The position numbers and the translations under genes are program-made. From NCBI GenBank assembly GCA_959600065.1, contig CAUGKZ010000111.1, positions 1 to 6,150 on the forward strand: DNA of 6,150 nucleotides, read 5' to 3'. The notes under the pieces were generated by a model that was given only the letters and a program-made list of their open reading frames with translations, had not been told where the DNA came from and ran no database searches. Shown here in pieces: positions 1-5,011 of the stretch; position 1 is the first letter of the stretch, and each line of letters begins with the position of its first letter. Source of the DNA: an uncultured Kroppenstedtia sp. (GTDB lineage: Bacteria > Bacillota > Bacilli > Thermoactinomycetales > DSM-45169).

Positions 1-64
1 TCCTAAGGACGCTGGGATCCGAAAGGTGCGTCTTCTAAACACAGAAAGCGGGTGAAACATCCAT

Positions 65-232
65 ATGTACATGACTGTGATTTTGATCTTCATCTCCGCC
101 CTCGCCATCAAAGGTACCCTGACCAACAAAAAGGAAGGGAACAAGCCCGGATTTTACATTGGCGGTCTATTAACTCTGGGCACTCTCTGTGTCACCTTCC
201 TTGCGATCTACGACGAATTGATCGGGATCTAA
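65..232 (+). CDS. Small two-helix membrane protein of unknown function (55 aa)
   Basis: An ATG-to-TAA reading frame of 55 codons. The protein begins MYMTVILIFISALAIKG: residues 4-15 or so form a short N-terminal hydrophobic helix. A basic, polar loop follows (residues 16-28: TNKKEGNKPG), then a second hydrophobic stretch (about 30-49, FYIGGLLTLGTLCVTFLAIY) and a short acidic tail, DELIGI. This is the usual pattern of a small inner-membrane hairpin protein. An in-frame TGA at 53-55 limits the start. The segment AAAGCGGGTGA at 45-55 is a plausible ribosome binding site, with GGTGA 9 nt before the ATG at 65; the ATG at 71 (Met3) is an alternative start. The gene converges on the transporter at 359-1312, with a hairpin terminator between them. 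I do not recognise the family. Two-helix proteins of this size with DUF names are common in Bacillales, but I cannot assign one. That it is a real gene rests on the hydrophobic pattern, the start context and the otherwise empty position. Confidence 0.6.
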   Translation: MYMTVILIFISALAIKGTLTNKKEGNKPGFYIGGLLTLGTLCVTFLAIYDELIGI

Positions 233-315
233 AGTCGGTACAGGGAAGCTTGGGTTTTCATGGAGCCTCTTTGGCTCATTAGAATTTAGGTCTCAAATGT
301 GATACCCACCTCACA

Positions 316-345
316 AAAGCGGCTTCCATCGGGGGAAGCCGCTTT
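316..345. terminator. Hairpin terminator between convergent genes, possibly bidirectional
   Basis: A perfect 12-bp inverted repeat: AAAGCGGCTTCC at 316-327 pairs with GGAAGCCGCTTT at 334-345 around a 6-nt loop. It lies 13 nt past the stop codon of the transporter gene (minus strand) and 83 nt past the stop of the small membrane protein gene (plus strand). The A/T ends of the stem give a short T run in both directions: GCTTTTGTG on the minus strand and GCTTTGCTTT on the plus strand. The T tracts are broken, so termination may be only moderate. Placement and symmetry suggest that it serves both genes. Confidence 0.75.
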
Positions 346-358
346 GCTTTGCTCTATA

Positions 359-1312
359 TCAAACCCCTCTTGCAGGTTTGGAGTCGCTCTGGTCCAGGGC
401 TTGCTCCCGGCGGCCGCCGATAGAAAGAAGAATCACTGTCCCCATGATCAGAATGGCCCCCAGCCACTCTCCCGGCCCAAAGGGCACCCCCAGCCACCAG
501 ACCGCCAGCACCGCAGCGGTCAGAGGCTCGGCACAGGAGAGCATTCCCGTTTCTGATGGCAGAAGAAAACGGAGACTGTCCAAATAAAGAAAAAAAGGCA
601 CCAACGTCCCAAACACTACCACCAGCAAGATCAAAAGGATCGTTCCTACACTCCAAACCGACCAAGGGGCTGCCCAAGGTGGACAGAGGAATGCCAGAGT
701 CACCCCACCAATCAACATCGCCCACCCCACTACCGGTGCCGAACCCCATCGTTTCAACAGCCGGGAAGGATACACCGTGTAAAAGGCGAGGGTACCCGCT
801 GATAGCAATCCCCAGATCAAAGCCGTAGGTGAGATCGAGAGAGAAGACCCCTTGCCGCCGGTAACCAAAAAGAAGGTACCCACCAATGCGCAACTAACCG
901 CCACCCACTCTCGGTTCTGCGGCATTCGTCCCATGGAGAGAGCCACCCATCCCGTCAACAGGACCGGTCCCAAGTATTGGAGCAACGTCGCTGTAGCCGC
1001 ATTTCCCGCATCGATGGCAGCGAAAAAAGTATATTGGACCCCCAACATCCCCACCACTCCAAATAGCAGAAGCTCCCTCCGGTCCTTCGGATTTTTCCAG
1101 AGGGCTTGCACGGACCTTCTTTCTTGGCGCAAGGAGAGAAACAGGAGAAGCAGGATTCCCGAAACCAGCAGACGGACAGTCACCAGCCAACCGGGATCCA
1201 CCTGTTGTTGCTGGAAAAGATGCTGGGCCACGGTACCAGAGCCTCCCCACAGCATCGCCGCCCCCAACACCATAGCAAAACCTTTGATCCGATCGTTTTT
1301 ACCCTGAGACAC
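359..1312 (-). CDS. EamA/DMT-family transporter, ten membrane helices
   Basis: A 317-residue polytopic inner-membrane protein of the drug/metabolite transporter superfamily, built from two EamA repeats of about five helices each. The first helix, about residues 11-30, holds MLWGGSGTVAQHLF, a typical EamA start. Further hydrophobic segments lie near 42-60, 79-98, 103-127, 134-152, 161-180, 191-211, 220-245, 252-275 and 281-300. The stretch LLPSETGMLSCAEPLTAAVLA, roughly residues 246-266, resembles the conserved P-(x)n-EP region of the second repeat. The hydrophilic C-terminus (GGRREQALDQSDSKPARGV) should be cytoplasmic. The length is normal for the family. The start is GTG; AAAGGAGGAA ends 8 nt before it, which fixes the start well. 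Members export amino acids, metabolites or drugs, and the substrate cannot be read from the sequence. It lies downstream of the branched-chain oxo acid dehydrogenase operon on the same strand, but a strong terminator and a candidate promoter lie between, so it is probably a separate transcription unit. The family call is firm; the substrate is unknown. Confidence 0.92.
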   Translation of the reverse strand: MSQGKNDRIKGFAMVLGAAMLWGGSGTVAQHLFQQQQVDPGWLVTVRLLVSGILLLLFLSLRQERRSVQALWKNPKDRRELLLFGVVGMLGVQYTFFAAIDAGNAATATLLQYLGPVLLTGWVALSMGRMPQNREWVAVSCALVGTFFLVTGGKGSSLSISPTALIWGLLSAGTLAFYTVYPSRLLKRWGSAPVVGWAMLIGGVTLAFLCPPWAAPWSVWSVGTILLILLVVVFGTLVPFFLYLDSLRFLLPSETGMLSCAEPLTAAVLAVWWLGVPFGPGEWLGAILIMGTVILLSIGGRREQALDQSDSKPARGV

Positions 1313-1320
1313 TTATTGAG

Positions 1321-1330
1321 TTCCTCCTTT
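1321..1330 (-). promoter_or_regulatory. Ribosome binding site fixing the GTG start of the transporter
   Basis: On the minus strand this reads AAAGGAGGAA, close to the full anti-16S complement, and ends 8 nt before the GTG at 1312-1310. It supports GTG over the next in-frame ATG, which is codon 14. Confidence 0.9.
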
Positions 1331-1418
1331 TCCCATCTCCCCCCCTGCCAACCCCACCTGGTCCTTCATGGACCCATTCCCGGAATAGCCCCCTGCTCCG
1401 CCGGATCCTTCCATAGGC

Positions 1419-1440
1419 TATATGAAATATATCGCATATA
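1419..1440. repeat. 22-bp imperfect palindrome over the candidate -10 box, possible operator
   Basis: The core at 1420-1439 has the form ATATGNNATATATNNCATAT, and T1419 with A1440 extends the symmetry by one pair. Eighteen of 22 positions are symmetric, with only the AA/CG pairs at 1425-1426 and 1433-1434 breaking it. It covers the candidate -10 element (1426-1431), where a bound dimeric repressor would block transcription. The centre ATATAT is symmetric by composition alone, so the informative part is the ATATG/CATAT arms. No regulator gene lies nearby in the window. Confidence 0.4.
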
Positions 1441-1455
1441 AAATAGCAAAGGCAA
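1426..1455 (-). promoter_or_regulatory. Candidate sigma-A-type promoter of the transporter gene
   Basis: On the minus strand TTGCCT (1450-1455, 4 of 6 matches to TTGACA) is followed after 18 nt by TATATT (1426-1431, 5 of 6 matches to TATAAT), in the only strongly AT-rich patch of the intergenic region. Transcription would begin near 1419 and give a leader of about 105 nt before the GTG start. The -35 match is modest and the spacer is one base longer than ideal, so this is a candidate only. Confidence 0.4.
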
Positions 1456-1657
1456 TCCCTTCTCTATGAAAGAGGCGCGACGGAAAAGTAGATTGCCGTT
1501 GTCTCTAGAACCTTCATAAAAAACTGTTCACAGGGAGGGTGGGGATCACATGGAGTGACTTGGGCTCGTCTGAACAACGGAACAATAGGTGAAACCCCAT
1601 CCCAACCGTCCAAGACCCAAGTAAATCACAACGCTTACCCCATATCGCCGAGTTCTC

Positions 1658-1684
1658 AAAAAAGCACCCTGATCACAGGGTGCT
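1658..1684 (-). terminator. Intrinsic terminator of the bkd operon
   Basis: On the minus strand the stem AGCACCCTG (1676-1684) pairs with CAGGGTGCT (1663-1671) around a 4-nt loop and runs straight into six T residues (1658-1663, the first shared with the stem). It begins 12 nt after the bkdB stop codon. A 9-bp stem rich in GC followed by a T tract is a textbook Rho-independent terminator. It should separate the operon from the transporter gene downstream. Confidence 0.92.
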
Positions 1685-1696
1685 AAAAGAACCAAT

Positions 1697-2977
1697 CTAA
1701 ATCTGTGTATCGGGGCCGTAGGACTCCAAACGTTCTTTGACCCGCTGGAGAAAGCGACCAGCCATCAGACCATCCAGAATGCGATGGTCCAAAGAGAGGC
1801 AGAGGTTGACCAGATCGCGAACAGCGATCATATCCTCCTTGATGACCGGCTGTTTCACAATCGACTCCATTGAGAGGATTGCCGCCTGGGGATGATTGAT
1901 GATCGGCTGAGAGGCGATGGAACCGAAGGAACCGGTGTTGTTGACAGTAAAAGTACCACCGGACAGATCATCCATAGCCAGCTTACCAGCCCGGGTTTTC
2001 TCCGCCAGTTGCTGAATCGCCTTGGCCAGGCCCAGGATGCTTTTTTCGTCGGCATCATGAATCACCGGAACGTAGAGTGCATCCTCCGTGGCGACAGCGA
2101 TGGAGATGTTGATCCGCTTTTTCAGTATGATCCGGTCTCCACCCCAGGTGGAATTGAGATAGGGGAATTCCTTCAGGGAGTCCACCACTGCCTTGATGAA
2201 GAAAGGCAGATAGGTCAAGGAGATGCCTTCTCTCTTTTTAAACTCTTCCTTCCTCATTTGCCGCAGTTTGACCAAACCGGTTACATCCGCCTGCATCATC
2301 ATCCAAGCGTGAGGGGCTTCCTGTTTACTGGTCACCATGCGCTGAGCGATGGTTTTGCGCACATTGGTGAGAGGAAGCTCCTGATCCCCCGGCTCCAAAC
2401 TAATAGCGGATTCGGACTCGGCAAGGGTAGCTGGCGAGACTGCGGCTTGGACAGGCTCCGATGTCGGTGTGGGTGTCACCGGTTCCACAGGTTCCTTGCG
2501 AAGTGTAGCAGTATCGGCCTGTTCGGATTCGATCAGTTGCAGCAGATCCTTACGTGTGATGCGGCCGCCTTTTCCCGTTCCCTCTACCTGCTCCAGATCG
2601 ATGTCGTTCTCCTGGGCGAGGCGAAGTACCGCCGGGGAATAGCGACGTTTCATCGATTCGTCCCCTGGGGCTGTCACGGAGGCTTCCGCTTCTGGCTTTT
2701 GCTCCGTGTTCTGCTCAGGAAGGAGTGCCTCCCCTTTTCCATCTTCCTGGATCCGGCAGATCAGCTCCCCGACCTCCACCGTTTTCCCTTCTTCCGTGAC
2801 GATCTCCGTCATCGTACCGCTAAAGGTGGCGGGTACTTCCGCATTCACTTTGTCGGTCGCCACTTCACAGAGGGGCTCATACTTAGCGACGGAATCCCCG
2901 GGTTGCTTCAACCACTTGGTAATCGTCCCTTCCGTCACGCTCTCCCCCAGCTGAGGCATCGTAATATCGGTCGCCAT
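1697..2977 (-). CDS. bkdB: Branched-chain 2-oxo acid dehydrogenase E2 (dihydrolipoyl acyltransferase)
   Basis: The 426-residue core subunit of the complex; it carries the acyl group on a swinging lipoyl arm and transfers it to CoA in the cytoplasm. Domains in order: one lipoyl domain (about 3-78) with the modified lysine K43 in EVATDKVNAEVP; a charged linker; a peripheral subunit-binding domain (about 113-150, SPAVLRLAQENDIDLEQV...GGRITRKDLL) that holds E1 and E3; a second linker (about 151-198) rich in Pro, Thr, Glu and Ala; and the catalytic domain (about 200-426). Active-site residues H398 and D402 are present in SLDHRILDG, and NNTGSFGS with INHPQAAIL are also typical. A single lipoyl domain and this length match Bacillus BkdB. 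The ATG follows a very strong ribosome binding site 6 nt away. It is last in the operon, 16 nt after bkdAB, and a terminator follows. The sequence alone could also fit another 2-oxo acid dehydrogenase E2; the bkdAA-bkdAB neighbours decide it. Confidence 0.95.
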   Translation of the reverse strand: MATDITMPQLGESVTEGTITKWLKQPGDSVAKYEPLCEVATDKVNAEVPATFSGTMTEIVTEEGKTVEVGELICRIQEDGKGEALLPEQNTEQKPEAEASVTAPGDESMKRRYSPAVLRLAQENDIDLEQVEGTGKGGRITRKDLLQLIESEQADTATLRKEPVEPVTPTPTSEPVQAAVSPATLAESESAISLEPGDQELPLTNVRKTIAQRMVTSKQEAPHAWMMMQADVTGLVKLRQMRKEEFKKREGISLTYLPFFIKAVVDSLKEFPYLNSTWGGDRIILKKRINISIAVATEDALYVPVIHDADEKSILGLAKAIQQLAEKTRAGKLAMDDLSGGTFTVNNTGSFGSIASQPIINHPQAAILSMESIVKQPVIKEDMIAVRDLVNLCLSLDHRILDGLMAGRFLQRVKERLESYGPDTQI

Positions 2978-2983
2978 CGGTGT

Positions 2984-2995
2984 ACCTCCTCCTTT
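2984..2995 (-). promoter_or_regulatory. Ribosome binding site of bkdB overlapping the bkdAB stop codon
   Basis: The minus strand reads AAAGGAGGAGGT, ending 6 nt before the bkdB ATG at 2977. Its first two bases are the end of the bkdAB TAA stop (2994-2996). Ribosomes ending bkdAB stop on this site, which suggests translational coupling of E1-beta and E2. Confidence 0.88.
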
Positions 2996-3977
2996 AAAAC
3001 TCCGCCAACTCCCGGATGGCCCGGGTCACTTTTTCAGGATTAAGCATAAATTCCTTTTCCAAAGGCGGGCTGTAAGGCATCGCCGGCACATCCGGGCTAC
3101 AGAGACGACGGACCGGAGCATCCAGTTCAAAGAAAGCTTCCTGTGCGATCACCGCCGCCACTTCCCCGCCAAAGCCACCGGTCTGGTTGTCTTCGTGGAT
3201 GATCAGGACTTTCCCCGTTTGCGCTACAGCTTCCAGGATCGCCTCTTTATCCAGGGGAATCAGGGTGCGCAGGTCCAGTACATGGACACTGATCCCCTCC
3301 TTCTCCAGCTCCTCCGCCGCCTTTAACGCAAAATGGAGGGTCATTCCGTAAGAGATGACAGTCACATCCGTGCCTTCCCGCTTCACTTCCGCCTTGCCGA
3401 TCGGAAGGGTGTAATCTTCTTCCGGTACCTCCCCTTTGATCAGGCGATAGCACCGTTTATGTTCAAAGAAGAGGACCGGATCTTCATCCCGGATTGCACT
3501 TTTGAGCAGACCCTTTACATCGTAAGGAGTGGAGGGGGTCACGATCTTCAGTCCTTGCACCCCTGCAAACATGCTCTCCACACTCTGAGAATGGTAGAGT
3601 GCTCCGTGAACTCCGCCTCCATAAGGGGCTCGCACCACCATCGGACAATGCCAATCATTGTTGGAACGATAGCGCATCCGAGCCGCTTCGCTGACGAGTT
3701 GGTTGACCGCCGGCATGATGAAATCAGCAAATTGGATCTCCGCCACCGGACGCATCCCGTAGACGGAGGCTCCGATGGCAACCCCGGCGATGGCGGACTC
3801 CGTCAAGGGAGTGTCCAACACCCGCTCAGCGCCGAATTCTTCGATCAGACCGGCGGTGGCTCGGAAAACTCCACCCCGGACGCCCACATCCTCCCCCAAC
3901 ACAAACACCCGCTCATCCCGTTGCATCTCTTCCTGGAGGGCCTGGGTTACTGCATCGATATAGGAAATCACCGGCAT
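2994..3977 (-). CDS. bkdAB: Branched-chain 2-oxo acid dehydrogenase E1 component, beta subunit
   Basis: A 327-residue subunit of the alpha2beta2 thiamine-diphosphate enzyme that decarboxylates the 2-oxo acids of Val, Leu and Ile and acylates the lipoyl group of E2. The length equals that of Bacillus BkdAB. The N-terminal pyrimidine-binding domain contains VLGEDVG (26-32) and the cofactor-activating glutamate E60 in DTPLTESAIAG. FADFIMPAVNQL (83-94) follows, then YRSNNDWHCPMVVRAPYGGG and HGALYHSQS, where H129 corresponds to the active-site histidine of the family. The C-terminal transketolase-type domain contains VLDLRTLIPLD (233-243), HEDNQTGGFGGEVAA and the late motif DVPAMPYSPPLE. It ends in RELAEF, as BkdAB proteins do. 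The ATG at 3977 has AGGAGG 8 nt before it. The gene starts 12 nt after bkdAA and precedes bkdB by 16 nt. The close match to BkdAB rather than PDH E1-beta over many blocks supports the assignment. Confidence 0.96.
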   Translation of the reverse strand: MPVISYIDAVTQALQEEMQRDERVFVLGEDVGVRGGVFRATAGLIEEFGAERVLDTPLTESAIAGVAIGASVYGMRPVAEIQFADFIMPAVNQLVSEAARMRYRSNNDWHCPMVVRAPYGGGVHGALYHSQSVESMFAGVQGLKIVTPSTPYDVKGLLKSAIRDEDPVLFFEHKRCYRLIKGEVPEEDYTLPIGKAEVKREGTDVTVISYGMTLHFALKAAEELEKEGISVHVLDLRTLIPLDKEAILEAVAQTGKVLIIHEDNQTGGFGGEVAAVIAQEAFFELDAPVRRLCSPDVPAMPYSPPLEKEFMLNPEKVTRAIRELAEF

Positions 3978-3985
3978 GTTTCTCT

Positions 3986-3991
3986 CCTCCT
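3986..3991 (-). promoter_or_regulatory. Ribosome binding site of bkdAB overlapping the bkdAA stop codon
   Basis: AGGAGG on the minus strand, 8 nt before the bkdAB ATG. Its first two bases are the last two of the bkdAA TAG stop (3990-3992), as at the bkdAB-bkdB junction, so coupled synthesis of the two E1 subunits is likely. Confidence 0.88.
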
Positions 3992-4982
3992 AATCCGCAT
4001 AGACATGAGTATAAGTCTGTTCCACCTCGGGGTAGGGCGCCGCTTCCGCATATTCTGTCGCTTCATCCACCAGTTGGGTGATCTCCCGGTTGAGAATCTC
4101 CTCTTTCTCTTCGTCCAACAGTCCAATATCCTGCAAATATTGATTGAATTGAACCAAAGAGTCCTTTTTGCGGGCTTCCTCCACTTCTTCCTTTCTCCGA
4201 TAAGTCCGATCGTCGTCATCGCTGGAATGAGGAACTAGGCGGTAGGAGATCGCTTCAATCAAAGTGGGGCCCTCCCCCCGACGAGCCCGATCAGCAGCTT
4301 CCCGCACCGCCTGGAATACTTTCAATGGATTGTTTCCATCCACCTCGATCCCTGGCATGCCGTAGCCCTGCCCCCGAGCGGCAACACTTCCCCCGGCCAA
4401 TTGCTTTTCCACCGGTACGGAGATAGCATATTTATTGTTTTCGCACATAAAGATCACGGGAAGTTTATGAATACCCGCGAAGTTCAATCCTTCGTGAAAA
4501 TCCCCCTGATTGCTGGAGCCTTCCCCGAAGGTAGTCAAGGTTACAAAATCTTTTTTCTCCATCTTGGCGGCTAAAGCCACACCGACAGCATGCAATAATT
4601 GGGTGGTGACGGGGCTGGAACCGGAAACGACCCGGAACCGTTTATCCCCGTAATGGCCAGGCATCTGCCGACCGCCGCTGTTGGGATCTTCTGCCTTGGC
4701 AAACGCGGACAGCATCTGATCACGGGCGGATTGACCGAATGCCAGCATCATTCCCAGATCCCGATAGTAAGGGCACAGCCAATCTTTTTCCCTGTCCAGA
4801 GCGAAGGCTGCTCCCACTTGGATCGCCTCCTGTCCCTGACAGGAGATCACAAAGGGAATCTTCCCCGCCCGGTTCAACAACCACATCCGCTCGTCCACTT
4901 TCCGGGCCAACAGCATCATACGATACATTTCCAACGCCTGATCGTCGGACAAGCCCAACGCTTGGTGTTCTTCGTTACCCAT
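3990..4982 (-). CDS. bkdAA: Branched-chain 2-oxo acid dehydrogenase E1 component, alpha subunit
   Basis: A 330-residue subunit that pairs with BkdAB and binds thiamine diphosphate and Mg2+. The length and many blocks match Bacillus BkdAA, for example the start HQALGLSDDQALEMY, RKVDERMWLLNRAGKIPF and CQGQEA. Cofactor residues visible include PYYRD (71-75), GGRQMPGH (103-110) and SGSSPVTTQ. The thiamine diphosphate/Mg motif runs from GEGSSNQG (153-160) to ENN (181-183); it has GEG in place of the usual GDG, as in Bacillus BkdAA. The loop YRLVPHSSDDD (247-257), equivalent to the regulatory phosphorylation loop of mitochondrial E1-alpha, is present with H252, S253 and D255. A kinase is not expected in bacteria. 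The shorter length argues against Bacillus PDH E1-alpha (about 370 residues). The ATG at 4982 follows GGAGG by 9 nt. It starts 29 nt after lpdV and ends 12 nt before bkdAB, so it is co-transcribed. Confidence 0.96.
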   Translation of the reverse strand: MGNEEHQALGLSDDQALEMYRMMLLARKVDERMWLLNRAGKIPFVISCQGQEAIQVGAAFALDREKDWLCPYYRDLGMMLAFGQSARDQMLSAFAKAEDPNSGGRQMPGHYGDKRFRVVSGSSPVTTQLLHAVGVALAAKMEKKDFVTLTTFGEGSSNQGDFHEGLNFAGIHKLPVIFMCENNKYAISVPVEKQLAGGSVAARGQGYGMPGIEVDGNNPLKVFQAVREAADRARRGEGPTLIEAISYRLVPHSSDDDDRTYRRKEEVEEARKKDSLVQFNQYLQDIGLLDEEKEEILNREITQLVDEATEYAEAAPYPEVEQTYTHVYAD

Positions 4983-4991
4983 TGACGGATC

Positions 4992-4996
4992 CCTCC
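4992..4996 (-). promoter_or_regulatory. Ribosome binding site of bkdAA
   Basis: GGAGG on the minus strand within ACGGAGGG, 9 nt before the bkdAA ATG, inside the 29-nt gap after lpdV. It supports the chosen start. No promoter or terminator is visible in the gap. Confidence 0.8.
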
Positions 4997-5011
4997 GTTC
5001 TTGATCTGCTT

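Larger units (their letters stand above)
1313..1696. other. 384-bp intergenic region between bkdB and the transporter gene
   Basis: No reading frame here has a credible start and length on either strand; the best ATG frames run about 17 codons. From the bkdB side it holds the operon terminator (1658-1684), then about 200 bp without clear features apart from weak inverted repeats (1537-1622). Next come an AT-rich patch with a candidate promoter and palindrome (1419-1455), a leader of about 100 nt, and the transporter ribosome binding site (1321-1330). The AT-rich patch stands out against the GC-rich surroundings. Confidence 0.7.

Noticed and set aside
263..277. Small hairpin GAGCC-TCTTT-GGCTC after the small membrane protein gene
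   Set aside because: The stem is only 5 bp and is followed by ATTAGAATTT rather than a T tract. The 12-bp hairpin at 316-345 is a better terminator.
52..282. A 76-codon plus-strand frame overlapping the small membrane protein gene
   Set aside because: Its product is His/Arg-rich and low in hydrophobic patterning. The frame at 65-232 gives a coherent two-helix protein with a better start context, so I preferred that one.
354..893. A 179-codon minus-strand frame overlapping the transporter gene
   Set aside because: It is out of frame with the EamA protein, which has family motifs and an excellent ribosome binding site. The glycine-rich translation is a frame-shadow artefact.
1892..3043. A 383-codon open frame on the plus strand, antisense to bkdB
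   Set aside because: It lies almost entirely opposite the well-supported E2 gene. The translation is rich in His, Arg, Cys and Phe with no recognisable domain, and no good ribosome binding site was seen. GC-rich codon use in the real gene explains the long antisense frame.
3333..4238. A 301-codon open frame on the plus strand, antisense to bkdAB and bkdAA
   Set aside because: It crosses the junction of two real genes on the opposite strand and its translation resembles no known family. It is a shadow of their codon bias.
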